Notes: generated by a model not told the origin, from the letters alone. Positions 17,272 through 26,457 are shown, numbered from the stretch's first letter. The stretch is DNA of 64,000 bases from Gordonia sp. UBA7599 (GCA_002477755.1 DLKD01000054.1:1-64000); one strand, 5' to 3'. Made by a program: numbers and translations.

Positions 17272-18120
17272 ATGAGTGCCCGCATGCGCCTGGTGCACAG
17301 CACCGGCTTCACTTATTCGGCCCCGGTGATGACCTCGTTCAACGAGGCACGAATCACGCCGCGCAACGATTCGCGCCAGACCAGCGTCGTCGACCACGTC
17401 GACACCACGCCCGGTGCCCGACAATTCACGTTCACCGACTACTGGGGCACCAAGGTCACCGTCTTCGACCTGCACACCCCCCACGACCGGCTCGAGGTCG
17501 TCGGGACCGCCGTCGTGGAGACGGAGAACGAGGCGCGCAGCGAGGAGGCTGCCTCGGTCGACTGGGTCCAGCTGCGCCACGGTTCGGTCGTCGACGAATA
17601 CGACGAGATGCTGCAGCCCACCGTCTACACGCCGCACCACCCCGAGCTCGTCGAGTTCGCCGCCGCGGCTGCCGCGGGACTCACGCCGGCGGCGGCTGCG
17701 GAGGCGGTCGTGACCGGGGTGTACGACGCGCTCACCTACGAGGCCGGCACCACCGAGGTGCACTCAACCGCGATTGAGGCCTGGCGCCAGCGCAAAGGGG
17801 TGTGCCAGGACTATGCGCACATCTCACTGGTCATGCTGCGCAGCCTCGGCATCCCGGCGCGCTACGTCTCTGGCTACCTCCACCCGCACAACGACGCCGG
17901 TATCGGTGAGACCGTCGAGGGTGAGAGCCACGCATGGATCGAGGTGTGGACTGGCGGTTGGTGGGGCATCGACCCGACCAACAACAAGTTCATCGACGAC
18001 CACCATGTCTCCGTCGGCACCGGCCGCGACTACGCGGACCTACCGCCGATCAAGGGCATCTACACCGGCAGCGGCGAATCCGAACTCGACGTCTCGGTGC
18101 GGATCACGCGCCTGGCATAA
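17272..18120 (+). CDS. Transglutaminase family protein
   Basis: A 282-residue protein with an N-terminal bacterial transglutaminase-like beta domain (about residues 1-85) and a papain-like transglutaminase core. The catalytic triad is visible as Cys178 (KGVCQDYAH), His220 (GESHAWIEVW) and Asp234 (GIDPTNN). No signal peptide is present, so it is probably cytoplasmic. It starts 2 bases after the alpha-E stop with GGAGG upstream. It may cleave or transfer an amide bond on the product of the ATP-grasp partner. Confidence 0.92.
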   Translation: MSARMRLVHSTGFTYSAPVMTSFNEARITPRNDSRQTSVVDHVDTTPGARQFTFTDYWGTKVTVFDLHTPHDRLEVVGTAVVETENEARSEEAASVDWVQLRHGSVVDEYDEMLQPTVYTPHHPELVEFAAAAAAGLTPAAAAEAVVTGVYDALTYEAGTTEVHSTAIEAWRQRKGVCQDYAHISLVMLRSLGIPARYVSGYLHPHNDAGIGETVEGESHAWIEVWTGGWWGIDPTNNKFIDDHHVSVGTGRDYADLPPIKGIYTGSGESELDVSVRITRLA

Positions 18121-18153
18121 ACCGTTTGACGCCGACCCTAGGCTGATACCGAT

Positions 18154-18453
18154 ATGTGGATCGGCTGGTGTGAATTCGACTTCCTGCTCGGCGACGTGCA
18201 CTCGCTCAAGCAGAAGCGCTCAGTGGTCAAACCGATCGTCGCCGAGATCCGACGACGCTACGGCGTGAGTGTCGCCGAGGTCGGGCACCTCGACCTGCAC
18301 CGGCGGGCCGCGATCGGGGTGGGCGTCGTCGGACCCGACCGCACCCATCTCACCGAGGTCCTCGACGAGGTGGAGCGATTCGGCGCCTCCCGCCCCGAGG
18401 TGCAACTCGTCGCCGTGCGCCGCCGCATCATCGCCGCCGAAGACATCGACTGA
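18154..18453 (+). CDS. DUF503 family protein
   Basis: A 99-residue protein of the DUF503 (YlxP-like) family, recognised by HSLKQKRSVVKPIVAEIRRR near the start and by its length. In many bacteria this family sits near translation and RNA-maturation genes, but no such neighbour is present here. It follows the transglutaminase gene by 33 bases and may be read through from that operon. It converges on the serine hydrolase gene. Confidence 0.85.
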   Translation: MWIGWCEFDFLLGDVHSLKQKRSVVKPIVAEIRRRYGVSVAEVGHLDLHRRAAIGVGVVGPDRTHLTEVLDEVERFGASRPEVQLVAVRRRIIAAEDID

Positions 18454-18502
18454 TCGCTTCCCCGGACGACGATGTCGACGACGACGATGACTTGTTCGGC
18501 AG

Positions 18503-19693
18503 CTACGCGCGCAGCGACTTGTAGGCCTGCGTCTCCAGTTCCAGGTACCCCACGATCGACGCCGGGTCTGCGAACGGGAGGATCTGGGTGCCCCACATAC
18601 CGGCGAGATCGGCCTCGCGGTCGATCCAGTAGTACAGGTTGGCCAGCCCGGCCCAGCCCAGCGAGCCGGCGGTGCGTCCGGTCGGCGCCTGCTCCTCGTT
18701 GACCATGAACGTGTGCGCCCAGCCCTTGCGCTGTCCCGGGAAGAACTCGGCGTCGTGCGAGAGTTCCGGCTCGACGCCGCGCAACATCGTCACCTGCAGT
18801 CCGCCGCGCAAATCGTTCTTGACCGCCTGTGCAATCGTCTCAGGCTTGAGGACCCGGCCGTGCTCGCCGTTGCCGTCGCCCAGCCACAACCGCAGGAACT
18901 TGGTGTAGTCCGGGATCGTCGAGTACAGGCCGTGACCGCCCATGTCGATCTCCGGCGGCTGCGGCAGGATCAGCCCGGTCGGCGTCAGCGAACCGTCCTC
19001 ACCGCGCTGGTGGATCTCCGCACGGCGCTCCGCCATCGAGGGCGTCATGGTGAACGCCGTGTCCGTCATGCCCAGGGGTGCGAAGACCCGCTGCGCCATC
19101 ACCTCGCCCAAGCGCTGTCCGCGGATCGCCTCGACGACGAGCCCGGCCCAGTCCATGTTGGTGCCGTAGTGCCACTGGGTGCCCGGGTCGAAGAGCAGCG
19201 GCGACGTCAGTGCCGCCTTGCAGGCGGTGATCACATTGGGCTGGCCGGTGTCGACGTTGAGCTTGTGGTACTCCTCGGAGAAGAACGAGTAGCTGAAACC
19301 AGCGGTGTGCAGCATCAACATGCGCGTGGTGATCGGCGACTTCGGGGCACGGATGACCGGTGCACCGGCCTCGTCGAAGCCCTCCAGGACCCCGATCTCG
19401 CCGATCTCGGGCACATAGTCCGACGCGGGTGCGTCCAGATCGAGCAGCCCCTCTTCGACGCATTGCAGGACCGTCGTGCCGGTGATCGCCTTGGTCGTGG
19501 AGAAGATCGCGAGCACGGTGTCGGTGGTCATCGGGGTGTCGCTGTCGAGGGACCGCACGCCCGCGGCGCCCTCGTAGACGGTGGCATCGCCGCGCGTCAC
19601 CGTGGCGACGACGCCCGGTACGCGATCAGCGGGTTCGGGTGCATTGACGACGCCGTCCAAAACGGCGTCCAGGGCTTGCGTCAGTTCGGACAT
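18503..19693 (-). CDS. Serine hydrolase, class C beta-lactamase family
   Basis: A 396-residue enzyme with the fold of class C beta-lactamases and EstB-type esterases. The nucleophile motif STTK places Ser65 and Lys68 in the active site; the second motif is probably WHYGTN. There is no signal peptide, which argues for a cytoplasmic esterase or amidase over a secreted beta-lactamase. The ATG at 19693 has GGGAGA 5 bases upstream. The 101 bases upstream hold a pair of direct repeats beside the AraC gene, so AraC control is likely. Confidence 0.88.
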   Translation of the reverse strand: MSELTQALDAVLDGVVNAPEPADRVPGVVATVTRGDATVYEGAAGVRSLDSDTPMTTDTVLAIFSTTKAITGTTVLQCVEEGLLDLDAPASDYVPEIGEIGVLEGFDEAGAPVIRAPKSPITTRMLMLHTAGFSYSFFSEEYHKLNVDTGQPNVITACKAALTSPLLFDPGTQWHYGTNMDWAGLVVEAIRGQRLGEVMAQRVFAPLGMTDTAFTMTPSMAERRAEIHQRGEDGSLTPTGLILPQPPEIDMGGHGLYSTIPDYTKFLRLWLGDGNGEHGRVLKPETIAQAVKNDLRGGLQVTMLRGVEPELSHDAEFFPGQRKGWAHTFMVNEEQAPTGRTAGSLGWAGLANLYYWIDREADLAGMWGTQILPFADPASIVGYLELETQAYKSLRA

Positions 19694-19762
19694 GAGTGTC
19701 TCCCATCGTCGGTGATGCGTGTCACATCCCAACGTAGGCAGATCTGACGCCGCCAGCTATCG

Positions 19763-19792
19763 CCAATCGGCATACGACGTCTCCAATCGGCA
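19763..19792. promoter_or_regulatory. Direct repeat pair, candidate AraC operator
   Basis: CCAATCGGCA occurs at 19763-19772 and 19783-19792, 20 bases apart, close to two helical turns. On the minus strand this lies 70-100 bases upstream of the serine hydrolase start and just after the AraC stop. AraC/XylS regulators typically bind two direct half-sites spaced about 21 bases apart. Confidence 0.55.
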
Positions 19793-19794
19793 CG

Positions 19795-20790
19795 TCAGAC
19801 GCCGCAACCCCGCGCCAGTGTTGCCGACGGATTCTCGCCGAAGCGACGACGATAGGCACCGGCGAACACGCCCATGTTGACGTAGCCCCACGCGTGCGCG
19901 GCCGCCGCGACCGTCGTCGTGCCGCGGGACAACTCGCGGTACACGCCCTGCAGCCGGCGCTCCACCAAGTAGGACCGCGGCGTCGTGCCCAGGTAGCGCT
20001 GGAAGGCGCCGCTCAGGGCCCGGACGCTGACCCCGGCCGCGGTCGCCACGTCGGCGATCGTCGGCAGCTCGCGCGCGTGCTCGTCGATGTAGTGCACCGC
20101 GGCCCGCACATACCCGGGCGCGGTGACCCCGGGGGCGCCGCTCAAGTCGACGCCGGCGCGGCGCGCCCAGTCGTCGAGGAGATGAGCGGCGATCATCTCC
20201 TGCAGGTTCCGGCCGAGCGGGCCGGTCGCGACCTCGTCGGGCGCGACCGCGGCTGTCTGCGCGGCGTAGGCCAGCAATGACAACCAGGGACTGTCCGGCC
20301 CGCCGACCTCGCACCGATGGGCCCACAGCCGGTCGTCGGGGACGGTCCCCCACCAGCGCAGTGCCAGATCCGCGAGCACCCGGTGCGGGATCGTCAGGTT
20401 CAACTGCAGATGGTCGGGGTCGGCGCCGAGCCGGTAGTCGGTGCGGCTGCAGTCGGCGACGAACGTTTGCCCGGTCGTCAGGCAGGCGTTCTGGTGCGCG
20501 CCCGTCGAGTGCCGGGTCCATCCTCGAAGCGTGGTGAGTACAAGGATGTTGCCCGCGTCGGAATCGAAGTTGCGCAGGTCGACCTCGACGCCGTAGCTGA
20601 AGCGCGTCATCGTCATTTCGGCGACCGGCACCGAGTACATCGCCGAAGCCGGCAACGCCCCGCGGCCAACCGTCCGGACGTCGTAGTGCATGTACTTCTC
20701 GTCCGTCCAAGCGCGGATCGCATCCCAGTCCGACTCGGGCCGCAGCGGACCGCGCCGGTCCACCGGCCGAGGATCGAGGTCGCCCACCAC
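19795..20790 (-). CDS. AraC-family transcriptional regulator
   Basis: A 331-residue regulator. The N-terminal two thirds match the AraC-binding-like domain that precedes this HTH type (about residues 20-200). The C-terminal 105 residues hold two helix-turn-helix units, the first at IADVATAAGVSVRALSGAFQ and the second at VAAAAHAWGYVNMGVFAGAY. The GTG at 20790 is preferred because GGGGAGA lies about 9 bases upstream; the frame is open for 49 more codons but these are low-complexity. It diverges from the sfnG operon and lies upstream of the serine hydrolase; the operator evidence favours the hydrolase as target. Confidence 0.82.
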   Translation of the reverse strand: MVGDLDPRPVDRRGPLRPESDWDAIRAWTDEKYMHYDVRTVGRGALPASAMYSVPVAEMTMTRFSYGVEVDLRNFDSDAGNILVLTTLRGWTRHSTGAHQNACLTTGQTFVADCSRTDYRLGADPDHLQLNLTIPHRVLADLALRWWGTVPDDRLWAHRCEVGGPDSPWLSLLAYAAQTAAVAPDEVATGPLGRNLQEMIAAHLLDDWARRAGVDLSGAPGVTAPGYVRAAVHYIDEHARELPTIADVATAAGVSVRALSGAFQRYLGTTPRSYLVERRLQGVYRELSRGTTTVAAAAHAWGYVNMGVFAGAYRRRFGENPSATLARGCGV

Positions 20791-20806
20791 GGGTTCGAGT
20801 CTCCCC

Positions 20807-20842
20807 AAGAACCACGGTGAACACAAGAACCACGCTGAGCAC
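20807..20842. promoter_or_regulatory. 18-base tandem direct repeat between araC and sfnG
   Basis: AAGAACCACGGTGAACAC (20807-20824) is followed at once by a copy differing at two positions (20825-20842) and by the start of a third. It lies 17 bases upstream of the AraC start and 143 bases upstream of sfnG. It may be an operator for either promoter. Confidence 0.5.
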
Positions 20843-20984
20843 AAGGGTGCCGCGGCCGACGGTGCTGCCACAGAATGGTCGACATGACGCACCGAATGCA
20901 CCGCGCCATGCGATGTCTCTGATCTGACTCGCCCCATCCCGTTTCACCCGAAATCCCCGGCCTTTCAAGGAGGTCTCTTTCGTC

Positions 20985-22151
20985 ATGTCCGAAAACCGCA
21001 CCGAAGAGCGGCTCGACGCCGCGGCGGCCCCGTTGCAATTCGCCTATTGGGTGCCCAATGTCAGTGGCGGCCTCGTCGTCTCCACGATCGAGCAGCGCAC
21101 TGATTGGAGTTACGACTACAACCGGCGGCTGGCCGTGCTCGCCGAGAACAACGGCTTCGACTACGCGCTGAGCCAGGTCCGCTATATCGCCTCCTACGGG
21201 GCCGCCTACCAGCACGAGTCGACGAGCTTCTCGCTCGCACTGCTGCTGGCCACCGAACGGCTCAAGGTGATCGCGGCGGTGCACCCCGGCCTCTGGCAGC
21301 CCGGCGTCCTGGCAAAGCTCCTCGCCACCGCCGACCAACTCTCCGGTGGCCGCGCCGCGGTCAACGTCGTGAGCGGGTGGTTCAAAGACGAGTTCACCAA
21401 GCTGGGTGAGCCGTGGCTCGAACACGACGAGCGCTACCGCCGCAGCGAGGAGTTCATCACCTACCTGCGCGAAATCTGGACGTCGGATCACGCCGAGTTC
21501 AACGGCGACTTCTATCGGCTGCACGACTTCGATCTGAAGCCCAAACCCGTCGACGTCGCCGGAAGGCGGCACCCGGAGATCTTCCAGGGTGGCAATTCGA
21601 CTGCCGCCCGCGCGATGGCCGGGCGCGTCTCGGACTGGTACTTCAGCAACGGGAAGGACTTCGACGGCATCACCGAGCAGGTCATCGACGTCAATACCGA
21701 GGCGGCGCTGCACGGCCGCACCGTCAAGTTCGGGCTCAACGGCTTCCTCATCGGTCGCGACAGCGAGCGGGAGGCCCGTGACGTGCTCCGCGAGATCGTC
21801 GACAAGGCCGATCCCGAGGCCGTCGCCGGCTTCGGCTCGGCGGTCAAGCAGGCCGGTCAGTCGACCTCGAACGGCAAGGGCATGTGGCAGGACTCCGAGT
21901 TCGCCGACCTGGTCCAGTACAACGACGGATTCCGCACCGGCCTGATCGGCACGCCCGAACAGATCGCCGAACGGATCGTCGCCTACAAGACCCGTGGCGT
22001 GAACCTATTCCTGCTCGGCTTCCTGCACTACCTCGAGGACGTCGAGTACTTCGGGACGAGGATCCTGCCGCTCGTGCGGGAGTTGGAGGCCGATCTGGCC
22101 ACCAGCGGACGCCTCGAGTCCGAGCTGGCCGCCAACGGGATCCTCGCCTGA
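20985..22151 (+). CDS. sfnG: Dimethylsulfone monooxygenase SfnG
   Basis: FMNH2-dependent luciferase-like (LLM) monooxygenase of 388 residues that converts dimethylsulfone to methanesulfinate and formaldehyde. Recognised from FAYWVPNVSGGLVVSTIEQR near residue 18, SGWFKDEF, EPWLEHDERYRRSEEFI and QYNDGFRTGLIGTPEQIAERI. It has short extra tails compared with Pseudomonas SfnG of about 360 residues. An AAGGAGGT ribosome site lies 10 bases upstream of the ATG. It is the first gene of the sulfur operon. In Pseudomonas, sfnG is under sigma-54 control through SfnR; no such regulator is seen here. Confidence 0.93.
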   Translation: MSENRTEERLDAAAAPLQFAYWVPNVSGGLVVSTIEQRTDWSYDYNRRLAVLAENNGFDYALSQVRYIASYGAAYQHESTSFSLALLLATERLKVIAAVHPGLWQPGVLAKLLATADQLSGGRAAVNVVSGWFKDEFTKLGEPWLEHDERYRRSEEFITYLREIWTSDHAEFNGDFYRLHDFDLKPKPVDVAGRRHPEIFQGGNSTAARAMAGRVSDWYFSNGKDFDGITEQVIDVNTEAALHGRTVKFGLNGFLIGRDSEREARDVLREIVDKADPEAVAGFGSAVKQAGQSTSNGKGMWQDSEFADLVQYNDGFRTGLIGTPEQIAERIVAYKTRGVNLFLLGFLHYLEDVEYFGTRILPLVRELEADLATSGRLESELAANGILA

Positions 22152-22163
22152 GTCCCAGCACTA

Positions 22164-22198
22164 CCAACCAACCAACCAACCAACCAACCAACCAACCA
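22164..22198 (+). repeat. CCAA tetranucleotide tandem repeat
   Basis: Eight perfect CCAA units (22164-22195) and a partial ninth, with looser CCAA copies up to the AAGGA ribosome site at about 22211-22215. The tract fills the space between sfnG and the next gene. It is noncoding and outside both frames. Confidence 0.92.
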
Positions 22199-22218
22199 TC
22201 CCACCAACCAAAGGACAC

Positions 22219-23430
22219 ATGATGACCGTCACCCTCGACAACGACACCGACCTCCAGGCCCGATTCTCCGACGCGCTGCGCCGCGCCGACGTGGTCGCCG
22301 CCGAACTGCGGGCCACCGCCGCCGAACGGGACCGGGCCAACGCCGACCCGGTCGCCGAGATCGACCTTCTCCGCCAGGCCGACCTCCTGCAGGTGGGCGA
22401 GCCCGTCGAGTTCGGCGGCTCCGGCCTCGACTACGGCCAGAGCCAGCAGATCACCCGGCGCATCGCCCGCGGCGACACATCGATCGCCCACCTCCTTGGC
22501 TACCACTACGCCCAGCAGCGCATCCCCCACCTGTTCGGCACCCCCGAGCAGGCTCAGGAGATCTCCCGCCGTAACGCGCAGGAGCGCTCGTTCTGGGGCG
22601 GTGTGCAGAATCCGCGTGGCGGGTCCGCATTGGAGCTGACCCGTGACGGGGACGGCTACCGCCTCAACGGTCGGCGCACCTTCGCCTCCGGTGCCAGCGT
22701 CGCCGATTGGCTCTCGGTCACCGCCGTCTTCGAGGGCGATCTGGTGTTCCTGGCGCTGCCCCGTGACACCGAGGGATTCCGGCCGCTCGGCGACTGGGAC
22801 AACATCGGACAGCGGCTCACGGACTCGGGCGGGGTCGAGTTCGTCAACACCCCGGTGTCTCGTTCGCAGATCCTCGGCGACGACCCGCTGACCGGCAAGG
22901 AGTTCTCCGCCTACCAGACCTTGGTCACGCCGCACTGGCAGCTCGCCTTTGTGAACTTCTACATCGGCACCGCCGAGGGTGCACTCGCCGAGGCATTGGA
23001 CTGGACCCGGCTCAACGCCAGCGCGTGGGAGACCTCCGGGTTGGAAGCGGCCATCGACGATCCGTACATCCTCGAACTCGTCGGTGAACTGAAGTCGCAG
23101 ATCACGGCGGCCGCGCTGCTGGCCGACCGGGCCGGCGACGCGCTCGCGCAGGCCTTGGCCTTCGGTCCCGAGCTCTCCGCGCAGCAGCGGGCCGAAGTGG
23201 CCGTGGCGATCGCCGAGGCCAAGTACCTCACCACCAAGGTGTCACTCGAGGCGGCGTCGCGCCTCTTCGAGATCCAGGGCGCCCGGGCCACCACCAGCGC
23301 CTACGGTTTCGACCGGCACTGGCGCAACCTGCGCACCCACACCGTGCACGACCCGGTCGCCTACAAGGCGCGCGAGGTCGGCGACTGGACGCTGAACCAG
23401 CGCGCACCACAGTTCAGCCTCTACAGCTGA
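22219..23430 (+). CDS. DszC-like flavin-dependent monooxygenase
   Basis: A 403-residue acyl-CoA-dehydrogenase-fold monooxygenase, closest in motifs to DszC, the dibenzothiophene S-oxygenase. Matching stretches include HLLGYHYAQQRIPHLFG, DDWAAIG-like DWDNIGQRLTDSGG, FYIGTAEGALAEA and the C-terminal RHWRNLRTHTVHDPVAYK. It uses FMNH2 and oxygen, presumably supplied by the reductase five genes on. The start is ATG 22219, with a second ATG next to it and AAGGA upstream. In this operon the substrate is probably an organic sulfide, sulfoxide or sulfone, not necessarily dibenzothiophene. Confidence 0.85.
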   Translation: MMTVTLDNDTDLQARFSDALRRADVVAAELRATAAERDRANADPVAEIDLLRQADLLQVGEPVEFGGSGLDYGQSQQITRRIARGDTSIAHLLGYHYAQQRIPHLFGTPEQAQEISRRNAQERSFWGGVQNPRGGSALELTRDGDGYRLNGRRTFASGASVADWLSVTAVFEGDLVFLALPRDTEGFRPLGDWDNIGQRLTDSGGVEFVNTPVSRSQILGDDPLTGKEFSAYQTLVTPHWQLAFVNFYIGTAEGALAEALDWTRLNASAWETSGLEAAIDDPYILELVGELKSQITAAALLADRAGDALAQALAFGPELSAQQRAEVAVAIAEAKYLTTKVSLEAASRLFEIQGARATTSAYGFDRHWRNLRTHTVHDPVAYKAREVGDWTLNQRAPQFSLYS

Positions 23431-23431
23431 G

Positions 23432-24673
23432 ATGACTGAACTGCTCAGCACCGATCAGGAATCGGGTGACGCACGCATCGTCGACGATGCCGAGGCGATC
23501 ACCGTCGCACGGTCACTCGCGTCCGCCTTCGCGGCGGGCGCGGGTGACCGCGACGCGGTGCGCGTACACCCTCACGACGAGGTTGCGGCGCTCTCCGCGT
23601 CGGGACTCTTGGCCATTACCGTCCCTGCGGCGTTTGGAGGTGCCGACGTCACGCCGACGACGCTGGCACGCGTGGTCGCACTCCTCGCGGCCGCCGACCC
23701 GTCGCTCGCCCAGATCCCGCAAAGCCACTTCACGTTCTTGGAAGCCCTGCGGCGCAACGGTTCTGCGGCACTTTCTGGTCGCGTGTGGCCGCGAATCCTC
23801 GACGGTGCCCGCTTGGCGAACGCGCAGACCGAACGTGCCGGCAAGACCGTCACCGACGATGCGACGACGCTGCGCACCACGCCCGGCGGCTTCCTGTTGT
23901 CGGGGGTCAAGTACTACTGCACCGGCGCCCTGCACGCCGACATTCTGGCGGTGCGCGCCGTCGACGTGACGGGCCGCAAGGTCGTCGCGTACGTGGCCGC
24001 CGACGCCCCGGGGATCACCATCGTCGACGATTGGGACGGCTTTGGTCAGCGCACCACCGGCAGTGGCACGGTGGGATTCGACCGCGTGGCGGTGCGTGAG
24101 GACCAGGTCCTCGACTTCACCGCGCTGCTCGAGAAGCCCGGCACCTATGGTGCCCGGGCGCAATTGATCCACGCCGCCATCGACGTGGGAATCGCCCGCG
24201 GGGCGCTCGACGCAATCGTTCCGGCTGTCAACGCCGCGCGCCCCTGGTTCGAATCGGTCGGACCCACAGCGGCCGACGACCCCTACCTGATCGCCCAGGC
24301 CGGCGATCTCGAGTTAGCAGTGCGGTCGGCGGAGTCGCTACTGCTGACCGCGGCGCAGCGCATCGAAGACGCCGACCGGGAGGCGACCGCTGACCCGACC
24401 AGTGGCACATCCTCGTCGGTCCGTGACCGGATCGCCGAGGCATCGCTGGCGACCGCCGCCGCCAAGGTGGCGGCCGGTCGAGCGGCACGCCGCGCCGGAT
24501 CCGAGCTCTTCGACTTCGGCGGCACCCGCTCGGCGTCGGAACGGGCCAATCTGTCGCGCTTCTGGCGCGATGCCCGCACGCACACCCTGCACGACCCGGA
24601 GCGCTGGAAACTCCACCACCTAGGCCGGTGGGCCCTGGGACGGCACCAGCCACCCACCCACACCTCCCTCTGA
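23432..24673 (+). CDS. SfnB family sulfur acquisition oxidoreductase
   Basis: A 413-residue paralogue of the gene before it, of the SfnB group. Typical stretches are QIPQSHFTFLEALR, NAQTERAGKTVTDDATTL, GGFLLSGVKYYCTGALHAD and RDARTHTLHDPERWKLHH. SfnB genes accompany sfnG in sulfone users and are required under sulfur limitation, although the exact reaction is not settled. It starts one base after the previous stop, so it is coupled in the operon. Confidence 0.87.
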   Translation: MTELLSTDQESGDARIVDDAEAITVARSLASAFAAGAGDRDAVRVHPHDEVAALSASGLLAITVPAAFGGADVTPTTLARVVALLAAADPSLAQIPQSHFTFLEALRRNGSAALSGRVWPRILDGARLANAQTERAGKTVTDDATTLRTTPGGFLLSGVKYYCTGALHADILAVRAVDVTGRKVVAYVAADAPGITIVDDWDGFGQRTTGSGTVGFDRVAVREDQVLDFTALLEKPGTYGARAQLIHAAIDVGIARGALDAIVPAVNAARPWFESVGPTAADDPYLIAQAGDLELAVRSAESLLLTAAQRIEDADREATADPTSGTSSSVRDRIAEASLATAAAKVAAGRAARRAGSELFDFGGTRSASERANLSRFWRDARTHTLHDPERWKLHHLGRWALGRHQPPTHTSL

Positions 24674-24709
24674 CCAACACCATCAACCCTTGAACACCGA
24701 AAGCGCACG

Positions 24710-25918
24710 ATGACCGTCAAACTGCACTGGTTCCTCCCGACCTACGGCGACTCCCGATCGATCGTCGGCGGGGGCCATGGCGTCCCGACCGGAACGGCCG
24801 GAGGTGATCGGGACGCGAGCATCGGGTACCTCTCCGCGATCGCCCGCGCGGCGGAGGACTTCGGGTTCACCGGTGCACTCACCCCGGCCGGGCCGTGGTG
24901 TGAGGACGCGTGGATCACCACGGCGATGGTGGCGCGCGAAACGGATCGCCTCGCCTTCCTGCTCGCACTGCAACCCGGCCTGATCAGTCCGACGCTGGCA
25001 GCACAAATGGCCGCCACTTTCACCAAGCACGCCCCCGGACGCCTGCTCATCAACGTCGTCACCGGCGGGGAGACCTCGACCCAGTTGGCCTACGGCGACT
25101 CGTTGGACAAGGCCGGCCGCTACGCACGCACCGATGAGTTCCTCGACATCGTGACCGCGTTGTGGCGCGGTGAGACGGTGGACTTTGCGGGCGAGTATCT
25201 GCAGGTGCAGGGCGCGACGCTACCCACGCTGCCGGTTCCCTCACCCCCGCTGTACTTCGGCGGCTCGTCCGCACCGGCCGGACCGGTCGCGGCCAAGCAC
25301 ACCGACGTCTACCTGACATGGGGTGAGCCGCACGATGCCGTGACGGCAAAGATCGCCTGGATCCGGGGGCTCGCAGCGGAGCGCGGCCGCGAGGTCCGCT
25401 TCGGCATCCGCCTGCACGTGATCGCCCGCGATACGTCAGAGGCGGCCTGGGCCGAGGCAGGGCGCCTCCTGTCGGCCCTCGACGACGAGACCGTCGCCGC
25501 CGCCCAGGCCGGACTGGCACGCAGCGAATCCGCCGGTCAGGCCGCAATGCGCGAGCTACACGCCGCACACCGGTCCAACGGCTCGTGGCGCGATCCACGC
25601 TCACTGGAGGTCGCACCCAATCTGTGGGCAGGAGTCGGACTCGTGCGCGGCGGGGCCGGGACTGCACTGGTCGGCAGTCACCGCGAAGTCGCCGATGCAA
25701 TCGGCGCGTATGCGGCACTCGGCATCGACGAGTTCGTCCTGTCCGGCTACCCGCACCTCGAGGAGCTCTACTGGTTCGGCGAGGGCGTCATCCCCCAATT
25801 GCGCCTGGCTGGCTTGTTCGACGGCGGCCCCGGCCGCCACGCCGACGACCCGCGGTTCGCGGGCTCCGGCTTCGGGTCCCCCTTCCTGCCACCGACACCC
25901 GCCGCCCCGACGGCGTGA
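24710..25918 (+). CDS. ssuD: FMNH2-dependent alkanesulfonate monooxygenase, SsuD-like
   Basis: A 402-residue LLM enzyme that splits alkanesulfonates into an aldehyde and sulfite. Recognised by the start LHWFLPTYGDSRSIVGGGHG, by LLINVVTGGETSTQLAYGD and by the late VLSGYPHLEELYWFGEGVIP. It is about 20 residues longer than E. coli SsuD, in the tail. A 36-base gap precedes it. There is no ssuABC transporter nearby. It could act as the methanesulfonate monooxygenase downstream of SfnG. Confidence 0.9.
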   Translation: MTVKLHWFLPTYGDSRSIVGGGHGVPTGTAGGDRDASIGYLSAIARAAEDFGFTGALTPAGPWCEDAWITTAMVARETDRLAFLLALQPGLISPTLAAQMAATFTKHAPGRLLINVVTGGETSTQLAYGDSLDKAGRYARTDEFLDIVTALWRGETVDFAGEYLQVQGATLPTLPVPSPPLYFGGSSAPAGPVAAKHTDVYLTWGEPHDAVTAKIAWIRGLAAERGREVRFGIRLHVIARDTSEAAWAEAGRLLSALDDETVAAAQAGLARSESAGQAAMRELHAAHRSNGSWRDPRSLEVAPNLWAGVGLVRGGAGTALVGSHREVADAIGAYAALGIDEFVLSGYPHLEELYWFGEGVIPQLRLAGLFDGGPGRHADDPRFAGSGFGSPFLPPTPAAPTA

Positions 25919-25935
25919 CTGAGAAAGGAACCACC

Positions 25936-26457
25936 GTGTCCACACCTACCGTGGCCCTAGCAGCCCCGGCACCGACCGACCCGGATGAGTTGCGCCGGGC
26001 GTTCGCGCACGTCCCGTCCGGGCTGGCGATCGTCGCCACGCTCGGTCCCGACGGCCCGATCGGCCTGCTCGTCGCCTCCTTCACCTCGGTGTCCCTCACC
26101 CCACCGCTGGCCTCGGTGAATATCGGCCATTCGTCGACGACGCTGCCGCAACTGCGCAATCAGCCCCACTGGGGCATCAGCATCCTGGGCCAAGACCAGG
26201 AGTCGGTCACCGAGCGCTTCCGGCGCCCGGCACACGAGCGCTTCGCCGGACTCGGCTGGAGCTCGACTATCGACGGGGCCGTCCACCTGCACGGCGCGGC
26301 CGCCGGGTTCACCACCCGTCTCAACCGCCTGATCCCCGCGGGCGACCACTCGATCGCGATCCTGGAGGTCGCCGATCATTTCGCGACGCTGGAGAGCACC
26401 CCGCTGGTGTTCCACCGCAGCCGACTGCGCCGCATCGAGTCCGAGGGGGCGGCGTGA
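25936..26457 (+). CDS. Flavin reductase (NAD(P)H:FMN)
   Basis: A 173-residue protein of the flavin-reductase-like domain family. It supplies reduced FMN to the monooxygenases of the same operon. Typical motifs are FAHVPSGLAIVAT near residue 24, SFTSVSLTPPLASVNIG for flavin phosphate contact, and the late DHSIAILEVADH. The GTG at 25936 is chosen for the GAAAGGA site upstream. Its stop overlaps the next start as GTGA. The domain is clear; the preferred cofactor is not visible. Confidence 0.9.
   Translation: MSTPTVALAAPAPTDPDELRRAFAHVPSGLAIVATLGPDGPIGLLVASFTSVSLTPPLASVNIGHSSTTLPQLRNQPHWGISILGQDQESVTERFRRPAHERFAGLGWSSTIDGAVHLHGAAAGFTTRLNRLIPAGDHSIAILEVADHFATLESTPLVFHRSRLRRIESEGAA

Noticed and set aside
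22164-22215. The CCAA tract as a CRISPR-like array
   Set aside because: The units are 4 bases without spacers and no cas genes are near; it is a simple tandem repeat.
20985-24673. Calling the locus a dsz desulfurisation operon
   Set aside because: Only a DszC-like gene is present; DszA and DszB are missing and SfnG/SfnB/SsuD fit sulfone and sulfonate use better.
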